From: Paenibacillus tyrphae
Lineage (GTDB): Bacteria > Bacillota > Bacilli > Paenibacillales > NBRC-103111
Assembly: GCF_024158745.1 (NCBI RefSeq)
Contig: NZ_JAMZAW010000001.1
Location: forward strand, 186,001-250,000
DNA length: 64,000 nt
Direction: 5' to 3'
Shown here: one piece after another, positions 25,510 through 33,878 of the stretch
How the letters are laid out: the number at the start of each line of letters is the position of its first letter
Numbering within the stretch: the stretch's first letter is position 1
The notes under the pieces: generated by a model
Databases searched by the model: none
Told to the model about the DNA's origin: nothing
What the model saw: the letters and a program-made list of their open reading frames with translations, nothing else
Made by a program: the position numbers and the translations under genes

Positions 25510-25938
25510 ATGCCCAACATCGCTTGGCTTCGCCTCTTCGGCCTCGGCGCCATGATCGTCGCGGGGACTTGGTTCGGTTTCCGGCAATTCGCCGCCACCC
25601 CTCCGAAGTTCCCTCCGGCCTCGGATTTTATGGTAGAAGGTTACCACATTCAAGTGTCGCTTCACCCGAGTCCGGCCACAGCGCTGAAACCCGGCACGTT
25701 TACCGTCACGCTTCGCGACTCGGCGGGCCGGCCGGTGAGCGGCGCTATCGGGACTGCCACCATCTCGATGCCGCAAATGCTGTGCGGAGTGAGCCCCTTT
25801 ATCCTGACAGAAACGGAGGCCGGCCGGTACGTCGGCGAAGGCATTCCGCTTATGGCGGGCTCGTCCGTTGCCGACGTGTCGATGACCGTCGGAGACAAAT
25901 CGCTCCGGGTCCGGTTTCCTTTTGCCGCCGTCCGATAA
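25510..25938 (+). CDS. FixH/YtkA-like membrane-anchored protein
   Basis: About 142 residues. One N-terminal helix (LRLFGLGAMIVAGTWFGF), then an extracellular beta-sandwich of the YtkA/FixH type (VSLHPSPATALKPGTFTVTL, PVSGAIGTATISMP) with Met/Cys residues that may contact copper. Such proteins assist copper delivery to respiratory oxidases. The ATG at 25510 is the most sensible start although its ribosome site is weak. The P-type ATPase and SafE-like genes nearby support a copper role. Confidence 0.65.
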   Translation: MPNIAWLRLFGLGAMIVAGTWFGFRQFAATPPKFPPASDFMVEGYHIQVSLHPSPATALKPGTFTVTLRDSAGRPVSGAIGTATISMPQMLCGVSPFILTETEAGRYVGEGIPLMAGSSVADVSMTVGDKSLRVRFPFAAVR

Positions 25939-26058
25939 TATCCGTTTTTTCCCTAGCCTGCTTCCACTGTATCGAATCGTCCGGCGTGTGCCTATGACTC
26001 CCCGGGGCTATTTTTCACTTCATTTATGGCGGTTTTGCGGACAATCCCTTACAATTTA

Positions 26059-26745
26059 TCACCAAAGCCAGGGATGAACACTGGGAATCCATCCGGCCGC
26101 AGCCAAGCCCCGCAGTACGGACAGCACTCCGATCCAGACGGCTACGAATTGGCCGGCCATTGCGGCCTTGCTCCGCAGCCGCTTGTTTAATTTGCCCGCA
26201 AACAGTCCTACGGAGACCAGCGCAGGCACGGTGCCCAAACCGAACAACAGCATAAGCAGCAAGCCATGCAGCGGACTTGCGCTTGCCGCCGCATTCATTT
26301 CCATGGCATAGGTCAACCCGCAGGGAAGGAATCCGAGCAGCAGACCGCTAACGACGGCGGCTCCGGCCTCCTCAGCCGTCCGGTACCGCGCCGTAAGCCG
26401 CCGGACAAGCGGCAGCCGATGCGGGTCCAATCTATGTAGCGGGAGGGCGATACGCCGCAAAGCCCACAGCAAAATAAGACAGCCGCCCAATAAGCTCGCT
26501 GTCCCCTGCACATTCGCCAGCTTCCCCGCACCATCGACGAACGAGCCGACCGCGCCCATAAACGCCCCGAGCGCGGCGTAGGTAACAATTCGGCCGGCAT
26601 TGTAAGCCAATACGGATCGCAGCGGACTCGTCTTCGCTTGCAGCGCAAAGCCGGAGACGGTCGCGCCGCACATCCCGATACAGTGCGGCGCGCCGAGCAA
26701 TCCAGCAAGCCAAGCCAGCGTCAGATCGTGAACGCCGATCGCCAT
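26059..26745 (-). CDS. SafE/DsbD-like membrane protein of copper-oxidase clusters
   Basis: 228 residues with six predicted helices. Two conserved cysteine-containing helices are visible: GAPHCIGMCGATV at residues 18-30 and LLLGFLPCGLTYAME, the hallmark of the family often annotated sulfite exporter TauE/SafE and found next to ccoI/copA. They likely move reducing equivalents or copper for oxidase or cytochrome assembly. GGGGAAG precedes the ATG. It follows copA by 37 bp. Confidence 0.82.
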   Translation of the reverse strand: MAIGVHDLTLAWLAGLLGAPHCIGMCGATVSGFALQAKTSPLRSVLAYNAGRIVTYAALGAFMGAVGSFVDGAGKLANVQGTASLLGGCLILLWALRRIALPLHRLDPHRLPLVRRLTARYRTAEEAGAAVVSGLLLGFLPCGLTYAMEMNAAASASPLHGLLLMLLFGLGTVPALVSVGLFAGKLNKRLRSKAAMAGQFVAVWIGVLSVLRGLAAAGWIPSVHPWLW

Positions 26746-26782
26746 CTTTTCTTCCCCGCCTTCTTCGCTTGGAATAAGGGAA

Positions 26783-29005
26783 TTACACCCGTTTCAGTCG
26801 AAGTGCGTTAATAATTACCGTCAAAGAGCTTAAAGCCATTGCCGTACAGGCCATCCACGGCGCCAAATGGCCGCTTAAGGCAGCAGGAATCGCCAAAGCG
26901 TTATAGCAGAAAGATAACACCATATTCTGGTAAATATTTATCATCGTCTTTCGGCTGATCCTCACGGCGTCGGCCATCGCTTTCAAGTCGCTTTTTAACA
27001 AGTGCACATCAGCCGCTGCCTTGGCCACATCCGTTCCGTTGCCGACGGCTACGCCAATATCCGCTGCCGCGAGCGCCGGCGCGTCGTTTACGCCGTCACC
27101 GACCATGGTCACCCGCTTCCCTTTGCTCTGCAACCGGCGGATGAGCCCGAGCTTCTGGTCCGGAAGCATATCCGCGTAATACGGCACATTCCCAAGCCGT
27201 TCCGCAACCGCTTTGGCCGCCGCAGCATGATCTCCGGTTACCAGCCGGATGTCCATTCCCTGCTGTTTGAGCTGCCGCAGCGCCGATGCCGCCGTCGGCC
27301 GAAGCGTATCGGCGAGAGCGACGACCCCGGCCGGACGGCCGTCCACCGCCACATAGATCAACTGCTTCCCTTGGCTGCGCAGCAGACCGGTAACCTTTTC
27401 CGTTTCCGCAAAAGGGATGCCCTGCTCCTCCAGCCAACGCCGAGTTCCCGCGACGATCCCGCGTCCGTGCACCTCCGCCCGAACCCCGCAGCCGGGAACG
27501 GCCAAGAAACTGCCGCAGTCAGGCACCCGCAATCCCCGCCTCTCGGCCTCTTCAACAACCGCACGCGAGAGCGGATGCTCGGAGAGCTGTTCCGCGCCCG
27601 CGAGCTTGCTCAACAGCGTAGCCTGCGTTTCGCCTTCTGCGGCAATCACATCGGTCACCTTGGGTGCCCCGAACGTCACGGTCCCCGTTTTATCGAACAG
27701 AAGAATGTCCGTTTGATGAAGCCGCTCCAGTGCGGCCCCTTCCTTGTAAACGATCCCCTTCTGAGCCGCCCGGCCCGATGCGACCAGAATGGATACCGGC
27801 GTCGCCAGTCCCAAAGCGCATGGACAAGCAATCAGCAGCACGGCAATGGCCTTCTCCAAAGCCCCGCCCGCAGCACCCGGCTCGCCTAATCCGTACCAGT
27901 ACAAAAAGGTGCACACGGCCGTCACGGCAATGACCGGAACAAACACCGCAGCAATTTTGTCGGCAACGCGTTGAATCGGCGCTTTCCCATTCTGCGCTTC
28001 TTCCACCATCCGAATCATCCGGGCTACCGTGCTTTGACCGCCGGTTCGCAGGACGCGGATTTCCAGCACGCCGGAACCGTTCAAGGTTCCGCCGATGACG
28101 CGGTCTCCTTTTCGTTTGATCACAGGCATGCTTTCCCCGGTTATTAGCGATTCGTCCACCGCGGATGTCCCCTGCACGACGATGCCGTCGAGAGGCACCC
28201 GCTCACCGGGACGGACGCGGAGCAGGTCGCCCTCTTTCAACGTACTTACCGGGACCCGGCGTTCGCCGTCCGGGATCAGCATGCAAGCCGTGTCCGTCTG
28301 CATCGCATGAAGCTGCGAGAGGCTATCCGCCGTACGCTTCCGGGCGGACGCTTCGATCCATCGGCCAAGCCATACGATCGTAATAATCATGGTGCTCGTA
28401 TCGAAATAGTATGGGCTATGGTGCCCGCTACCCGTCATGACCTGCCCGGGATGAAACAACAAATAATGACTATACAAAAAGGCCGTTGACGTGCCCAGTA
28501 CAATCAGCACATCCATATTCGCGCTTCCGTTTTTCAAAGCTTCGTAGGCCCGGATGTAAAAAGGGAGACCGAAACCGAACTGCACCGGAACGGCAAGCGC
28601 AAGCTGAAACCATGGGTTCGCCAGCAGCTCGGGCACCCAGGGCGAGGAAGAACCAACATGATGCGGGACCATCGCCCAGAAGAAAGGCAGCGTAAAAGCA
28701 AGCGAAAGCAGGAACATCGCCCGGCTGCGACGAATTTCCTCGTTGCTATGGCCGTTGATTTTCCCATCGGCCGGATGCAGCGGACGGACGCTATATCCGA
28801 GTTGTTCGATCCGGGCTGCGACTTCCTCTGCCCGGACCCGCTTCGTATCCAGCAGGACGACCGCCCGCTCTAAAGCAATATTGACGCCGACCTCCGCCAC
28901 GCCTTCCATTTTGCCGACCGCCTTCTCGATGCGCGCGGCGCAAGCCGCACACGTCATACCGGTAACATGCAGCGTAATCCGGCTCAAATCCGCTTGTCCG
29001 CTCAT
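26783..29005 (-). CDS. copA: Copper-translocating P1B-type ATPase
   Basis: 740 residues. One N-terminal heavy-metal domain ([13 protein letters not shown], residues 15-27), then the membrane CPC motif ([12 protein letters not shown]), phosphorylation DKTGTVTFG and hinge [10 protein letters not shown]. This is the P1B-1 pattern for Cu(I). A single HMA domain and linkage to a SafE-like and a cytochrome c gene resemble FixI/CcoI-type pumps that load cuproenzymes, though a detoxification role is equally compatible. Confidence 0.93.
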   Translation of the reverse strand: MSGQADLSRITLHVTGMTCAACAARIEKAVGKMEGVAEVGVNIALERAVVLLDTKRVRAEEVAARIEQLGYSVRPLHPADGKINGHSNEEIRRSRAMFLLSLAFTLPFFWAMVPHHVGSSSPWVPELLANPWFQLALAVPVQFGFGLPFYIRAYEALKNGSANMDVLIVLGTSTAFLYSHYLLFHPGQVMTGSGHHSPYYFDTSTMIITIVWLGRWIEASARKRTADSLSQLHAMQTDTACMLIPDGERRVPVSTLKEGDLLRVRPGERVPLDGIVVQGTSAVDESLITGESMPVIKRKGDRVIGGTLNGSGVLEIRVLRTGGQSTVARMIRMVEEAQNGKAPIQRVADKIAAVFVPVIAVTAVCTFLYWYGLGEPGAAGGALEKAIAVLLIACPCALGLATPVSILVASGRAAQKGIVYKEGAALERLHQTDILLFDKTGTVTFGAPKVTDVIAAEGETQATLLSKLAGAEQLSEHPLSRAVVEEAERRGLRVPDCGSFLAVPGCGVRAEVHGRGIVAGTRRWLEEQGIPFAETEKVTGLLRSQGKQLIYVAVDGRPAGVVALADTLRPTAASALRQLKQQGMDIRLVTGDHAAAAKAVAERLGNVPYYADMLPDQKLGLIRRLQSKGKRVTMVGDGVNDAPALAAADIGVAVGNGTDVAKAAADVHLLKSDLKAMADAVRISRKTMINIYQNMVLSFCYNALAIPAALSGHLAPWMACTAMALSSLTVIINALRLKRV

Positions 29006-29092
29006 TCGCGTCTCACTCCATTCCGATTGAGGCCCCAGCAGCCGGTCATTGTTAAACTATATGGACGAGCGGCGATTTTCATGACAAAGAAA

Positions 29093-29133
29093 CGCGGCCA
29101 CTCCGTGATGAATAGAAACGGAGAGCAGCCGCG
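29093..29133 (-). terminator. Terminator of the Hsp70/J-like/DUF1266 operon
   Basis: CGCGGC and CTCCGT pair with ACGGAG and GCCGCG; on the minus strand TTTCTTTG follows. It lies just after the last DUF1266 gene. Confidence 0.65.
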
Positions 29134-29149
29134 CTGATCGTTTTTGAAC

Positions 29150-29830
29150 CTACCTCAAGTTAACCTGACCCAAAGGACTCTCTGGTACCGTAAGCAGCTT
29201 CACGAAAAAATCCTTGTATTTTTTCACATGGTCTAAGGAAGGGGAAGCTTGATGGAAGTCGGCGCCCGCCGCAAAACCAATGATATAGTCCTTCCAGCTT
29301 GCATAAGCGATTCGGGCATGTCTGACGCACATAGCGACGATTCTCCATTGGTCCTCTTCGGGCAAATAGCCAAGACGATAGCCGGCGCAGCATAAATAGA
29401 CACACCAAGAATAGTCGAATGCCGCAATCCCCTTCGCGGGCAGACGCGTTAAATAATAGGCCGCGACGTGCTGCTTGCCCGTATGGGCTCCACCCGAAGG
29501 GAGCGATTTCAAATAGCCGCGTCGTTCCGTGTCGCCAAGCCCCGATAACAGCATTTGGAAATCTTCGAATTCTTTCCGCACTCCGGTTTCGAGCAGCCAC
29601 TGAAGCTCAGATTTCAATGCGGCAGAATTTTCAATTTCCCACAGCTCTAACGCACTTTGAAGACGCCGCTTGTTTTCGAACACCGCCTGCATGTTTTTAG
29701 CCAGCGCGAAAGCCATCTGCCCTTTCATGCACAAGGAAGACATGGCGTGACCATACAGCGCCAATTGAGCGCGAACCTCGGGATCGTAATAATCCATGAC
29801 GAAGCGGACGGGCCTCCTTTCTTTGCTCAT
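29150..29830 (-). CDS. DUF1266 protein, second copy in the Hsp70 operon
   Basis: 226 residues. The DUF1266 core is clear: KGIAAFDYSWCVYLCCAGYRLGYLPEEDQW, then YASWKDYIIGFAAGADF. It is soluble with no catalytic motif recognised. It resembles the first copy at 31253-31897 most in these two blocks. The ATG at 29830 has no strong ribosome site, so it may rely on translation from the J-like gene ending 13 bp upstream; an internal ATG at 29797 lies too far from AAGGAGG to be preferred. Last gene of the operon. Confidence 0.82.
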   Translation of the reverse strand: MSKERRPVRFVMDYYDPEVRAQLALYGHAMSSLCMKGQMAFALAKNMQAVFENKRRLQSALELWEIENSAALKSELQWLLETGVRKEFEDFQMLLSGLGDTERRGYLKSLPSGGAHTGKQHVAAYYLTRLPAKGIAAFDYSWCVYLCCAGYRLGYLPEEDQWRIVAMCVRHARIAYASWKDYIIGFAAGADFHQASPSLDHVKKYKDFFVKLLTVPESPLGQVNLR

Positions 29831-29843
29831 AACAGGGAAAATT

Positions 29844-31220
29844 CTAACGAAACAACATCCGAATTAAGAATAAGAAGAACCAGCCCAATACCAATATTAA
29901 AGGCAAGTTTTTTATAGAAAAAAACGACGATTTATTAACCCCAGCTTGTTGTTCCGGAAGGCGTGAAGCCGCATGTTCCGCAGGTGACGCTGGCAAGCTC
30001 GTCGGTCCGGTCTCCGGATGAGCGCCTTCGGCGAGACATACAAGCGCTTCGATGTCGTCAGGCTGCAGTTCCAGCAGACGAAGGTACATATCGCGTGCGG
30101 ATGCCGGATCTCCCAGCTTTGTATAGCATTTTGCCGCAAGAGACAACGCGCCGAGATGACCCGGATTGAGAGAAAGAAAGTATTTCACATCGTGAATCGC
30201 CTCGGTCAGCCGGTTGCTTTTAACATAAATTCGGGCACGATACCAACACAGCTCTGGATCGTCGGGAGTCAAAGCCATACTGCGGTCAATGGCTGTCAGC
30301 GCACGGCTCAAGCTGCCAAGCCGGAGAAAATATTCTGCTTGCAGCCGCAGCAGGTCCGGATCGTCGGGAAACAACTCATATGCCCGGTTTAGCATCTCTT
30401 CCGCTTGTTCCATGTGATTATGTTTCAAAGCCAGCAGCGCGCCCAGCCGATACCTCAGAAAAGCCTCGCAATCGATGCCGCCCGCCTTGGTAAGGAAAGA
30501 GAAGCGCAGGCTCGTGGCGTAGTACGGATCGGCAAACACATGAAGAAACACGTTGGGAAACTGCCTGGAAAACGATTCGCGGTCGTCCCGCACCCTTTCT
30601 TTCAAGCAAAAGCTGCTTTCGAGCAGCTGCCAGATGTCCCTCGGCAAATGGGGATTCCGATTCAAAAACACGGTCATTTGTTGACGCACCTCACGTTGAA
30701 GCTTGACATCCCACATGATATCGTCATTGAGCAGCTTCAGCCACGAGTCGATTTCGATCCTTTGCGCGATGTCGCGGTACATGAGGGTCACTTTCTCCAT
30801 GAACTCGTTTAACCGCTGTTCGGCGGTGCGTACGATAGGAGTAGGCTCCGCGAACAACATCCGGGAAGGGACGACAACCGGCTGGCCTGCCTCTTCCCGT
30901 TCCTCGTAACCGGACTCCGCAAACAGCATCCGGGAGGGAATAACAACCGGCTTGTCTTCCTCTTTTTGTTCGTCTTGTCCGGGATCGCTTTGCCCGCTTT
31001 CTTCTCGCTCGGCGGCAGCCTCCTCCGTAAAATCACGAAATGAATCGAGCTTAATATTTCTTTTGGCCGCACGAACCGCTTGATCGTAGGCTTCCCGAAG
31101 CCGCTGGTAGCCTTCCGGATCGTCCTCGGGATGGTGCTGCTTTAATTTCCGCGCATAAGCCTTTTTGATGACGGATAGATCATTCGTCGGTTGGATATCT
31201 AGTATGTTCCATATTTGCAT
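29844..31220 (-). CDS. J-like domain TPR protein with C-terminal membrane anchor (copy 2)
   Basis: 458 residues. The N-terminal J-like domain (NILDIQPTNDLSVIKKAYAR, HHPEDDPEGYQRLREAYDQA) has HPE where J proteins have HPD. A charged linker contains a duplicated PSRMLFAE motif. From about 280 to 400 TPR-like helices follow (ELFPDDPDLLRLQAEYFLRL, ALTPDDPELCWYRARIYVK), then a single C-terminal helix LPLILVLGWFFLFLIRML as tail anchor. The start MQIWNILDIQPT aligns with its paralogue's MSVWEILGIEPT. Likely partner of the Hsp70 encoded in the operon. Confidence 0.82.
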   Translation of the reverse strand: MQIWNILDIQPTNDLSVIKKAYARKLKQHHPEDDPEGYQRLREAYDQAVRAAKRNIKLDSFRDFTEEAAAEREESGQSDPGQDEQKEEDKPVVIPSRMLFAESGYEEREEAGQPVVVPSRMLFAEPTPIVRTAEQRLNEFMEKVTLMYRDIAQRIEIDSWLKLLNDDIMWDVKLQREVRQQMTVFLNRNPHLPRDIWQLLESSFCLKERVRDDRESFSRQFPNVFLHVFADPYYATSLRFSFLTKAGGIDCEAFLRYRLGALLALKHNHMEQAEEMLNRAYELFPDDPDLLRLQAEYFLRLGSLSRALTAIDRSMALTPDDPELCWYRARIYVKSNRLTEAIHDVKYFLSLNPGHLGALSLAAKCYTKLGDPASARDMYLRLLELQPDDIEALVCLAEGAHPETGPTSLPASPAEHAASRLPEQQAGVNKSSFFSIKNLPLILVLGWFFLFLIRMLFR

Positions 31221-31252
31221 AGGACAGCATGCTTCCTTTCCGCTCCAAGGGA

Positions 31253-31897
31253 CTAGCCCAAGCTGGCCCTCCAAAAGGAATCGTTGCGCGAAAATAGCAG
31301 CTTCGTCAGCAATACGCTGTTTTGGCTTACATAATCTCCATTCAAGAGATGGGATGTAAAGACGGCGCCCACGTGAAAGCTATACAGGTAATCCTTCCAA
31401 CTGGAAAAATCACCCTTCACCATTGGGATGACCTTTTCGATATAAGCCCACTTCTCCTGTTCCGTTAAATAACCCAGCTTCCGTCCGGCACAGGCTCTGT
31501 ATACCGCCATGGAATAATCGTGCGCCGCTATGCCGGCGGTTGGCATGCGCCACAAATATTGCGTGACAACGGACAGCCTATGTTTGCGTGTAGGATCGTC
31601 GGTATTCTGTCCGATCGAAGCTCGTTCGGCCTCCGAAACGGATGATAGCCTACTGTACAGCTCCGCAAATTCCTTTCTGGATCCTTCCGCTATCGTCCAC
31701 TCTATATTTTGTTTAAGGTCCGCTGCATTTTCGATGTTCCAAAACCTGAACAGCCCCCGTAAAATGCTTCGCCGCTCGAAGATCATCTCGGGATTGTGCA
31801 AAAAATAGTCACCGAATTTCCCGACGATACATAACGAAGTCATCGCCTCAACGTAATCGTTCATGGCCTTCTGAGCTACCGTATCAGTCATATACAT
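31253..31897 (-). CDS. DUF1266 protein, first copy in the Hsp70 operon
   Basis: 214 residues with the DUF1266 signature AGIAAHDYSMAVYRACAGRKLGYLTEQEKW and FSSWKDYLYSFHVGAVF. No transmembrane segment or catalytic motif. GGAGGG lies seven bases before the ATG at 31897; a second ATG at 31891 is possible. It sits between the two J-like genes with gaps of 22 and 32 bp. E. coli DUF1266 proteins of the ybe cluster occur beside hscC, djlB and djlC, supporting a functional link. Confidence 0.83.
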   Translation of the reverse strand: MYMTDTVAQKAMNDYVEAMTSLCIVGKFGDYFLHNPEMIFERRSILRGLFRFWNIENAADLKQNIEWTIAEGSRKEFAELYSRLSSVSEAERASIGQNTDDPTRKHRLSVVTQYLWRMPTAGIAAHDYSMAVYRACAGRKLGYLTEQEKWAYIEKVIPMVKGDFSSWKDYLYSFHVGAVFTSHLLNGDYVSQNSVLLTKLLFSRNDSFWRASLG

Positions 31898-31919
31898 GTT
31901 CTCTCCCTCCGTTTCTCCA

Positions 31920-33878
31920 TCAGGTATAGTTGAAAAGGAACTTGCTAACCCTCCGCAGCTCCCGCAGCACCGAAACATAAAACAACCCTAAGATGAACAA
32001 ATAAAAATAAATCCGCAATGGCAGGCTTGGGAGAGCCTTCTTGCTCGGCTTCGTTGTGGCGTCGATATATTTGTCCGGTGTCGGGAACGGCTTCGAAATC
32101 CCGCTCTTCGAGCTCCGGGTTTGCCAATTCTCGATTTCTGTCTTCAGCTCATCAGGCATGGAACGAACGGTTCCTTCCAGTTCTATCCTTTGAAAATCAT
32201 ATATTTCTTTGGCCTGCTTGTAATTGCCGACTACAAGGATTGCTTTTCCATCGAGATAGCCCATGCTGAGATGGCCCGTAATGTTCGATTGAAGTCCCTG
32301 CTTCTTAGCCTCGTCCAAAGAAAGGTACTTCGTCTTCTCCTGACCGCTGTCGTCTTTAGCCTTTACTTCTTGAATAGCCATATAAGACGCATCGGTAAGC
32401 TTTATCCGCACGGCGGCCGCTTCCGGAGGCAGAAGCTCCCATTTGGACGCGGAAGATACGTTCGTGATTTTGAGCGGCCTCACCATTTCGCTCAAATAAG
32501 CTAAGGGCGTTTCCCCCGTATGCTTCACAAACGAACTCGCTATCCAAAAATGCAGCGCCACAATGCAAATCAAGCTGAACCATTTATAGGAAACAAAAAA
32601 ATAAGCCGCTTTCTTCAATTGCTTAAGCAAAGGCGTTTTTCCCAATTCCCGGTAAAGCTGCCTGATGACGCGTCCGCTGCCTTTTACACGCCGTGCTCTT
32701 AGGTCTTTTATGGTCAGTGCATTAATTTCCGCCAAAGCCAAAACCGCTTCGATATCGTTCGCATCCAATGCAAGGATTCGTTGAAACCTCTCCTTGGCCT
32801 TTTCCAGATCACCCAGTCTTTTATAGCAGGTCCCAGCCAGCGATAGCGCAAGCATGTGATCCGGAAATTGCTCAAGAATGCGCTGCAGGTCTTGAACCGC
32901 CTCAGGCAGCTTTCCATACTGCATCCAAATGCGCGAACGGTATAAATAGCCGTCTATCTGGTCGGGACACAACCGGATCAGACGATTGCTCACGGCAAGC
33001 ATCCTCTCCGACTCTCCGCTGCGCCAGCCGTATTCGGCCTCCAAACGGATCACGTCCGGGTCCGCATCGAAAAGCTCCCCCGCTTTCAGCAACGACTGAT
33101 TGGCAGCCGCCAAATCATTATTCATCAAAGCCAACCAGGCTTCCTCACGATAATGAAGATAGGCTTCATGATCGATCTCCCCCGCACCCAGCAGAAGGGA
33201 ATACCCCATGTTTGCCGCTTCGTACGATTCCGAAAAAGCGTAATTGTATACTTGGGGGTATTGTTCCAAGAAGCTTTCCTTGTCTTCCGCAATTAGTCCA
33301 TTCCAATGAAACGCGCTGTCCAGAAGCTTCCAAACCTCTTTAGGCAAAAAATAATGTTCTTCCAAAAAATCAAGCAGCCTGCCGGAAATGCCGTTTTGCT
33401 GGTTGATGTTCCATACGGCGTCGGAATTCAACAGCTCCGCCCATTGTTTCGGATCGATTCGCGACGGAAATTTGCCGTAAAGCTTCTTTACCCGCTCCAT
33501 AAAATGCTCTACTTGGCTTCCGGGGTCGTCTATTCCCTTCCCCGGATCTTGCCAAATGACCATACGGGGAATACGCTGCGGTCCGTCGTCTTCATCATAC
33601 AGTTCGTCTTCCTTATGCTCTGCGATATCTTCCAATTCGGTTCCGGTTTCCTGTCCAACATCTAAGGTTTCGAAAGCTTCCGTCTCTTCGTTCGATCGAC
33701 TCGTCTGTTTCTGCTGCCGCTTCGCCAGCTTGATCGCCTGATCGTACGCTTCCCTTAGCTGCTGATAACCGGTCGGATCATCCTCAGGATGATGGACTTT
33801 CAGCTTAGCGGCATAAGCTTTCTTAATCGCCGATACCTCATGCGTCGGCTCGATACCCAGTATTTCCCATACCGACAT
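31920..33878 (-). CDS. J-like domain TPR membrane protein (copy 1)
   Basis: 652 residues. The N-terminal J-like domain (VWEILGIEPTHEVSAIKKAYAAKL, HHPEDDPTGYQQLREAYDQAI) again has HPE in place of HPD. An acidic linker is followed by TPR-like repeats (about 270-390), a helix YKWFSLICIVALHFWIASSF, an external or luminal domain of about 150 residues, and a final helix IYFYLFILGLFYVSVL. Its start overlaps the Hsp70 stop as TAATG. It is longer than copy 2 by the extra domain. Loss of Asp in HPD should weaken canonical ATPase stimulation. Confidence 0.82.
   Translation of the reverse strand: MSVWEILGIEPTHEVSAIKKAYAAKLKVHHPEDDPTGYQQLREAYDQAIKLAKRQQKQTSRSNEETEAFETLDVGQETGTELEDIAEHKEDELYDEDDGPQRIPRMVIWQDPGKGIDDPGSQVEHFMERVKKLYGKFPSRIDPKQWAELLNSDAVWNINQQNGISGRLLDFLEEHYFLPKEVWKLLDSAFHWNGLIAEDKESFLEQYPQVYNYAFSESYEAANMGYSLLLGAGEIDHEAYLHYREEAWLALMNNDLAAANQSLLKAGELFDADPDVIRLEAEYGWRSGESERMLAVSNRLIRLCPDQIDGYLYRSRIWMQYGKLPEAVQDLQRILEQFPDHMLALSLAGTCYKRLGDLEKAKERFQRILALDANDIEAVLALAEINALTIKDLRARRVKGSGRVIRQLYRELGKTPLLKQLKKAAYFFVSYKWFSLICIVALHFWIASSFVKHTGETPLAYLSEMVRPLKITNVSSASKWELLPPEAAAVRIKLTDASYMAIQEVKAKDDSGQEKTKYLSLDEAKKQGLQSNITGHLSMGYLDGKAILVVGNYKQAKEIYDFQRIELEGTVRSMPDELKTEIENWQTRSSKSGISKPFPTPDKYIDATTKPSKKALPSLPLRIYFYLFILGLFYVSVLRELRRVSKFLFNYT

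Noticed and set aside
25469..25512. ATG at 25469 as the start of the FixH-like gene
   Set aside because: It is out of frame with the YtkA-like domain.
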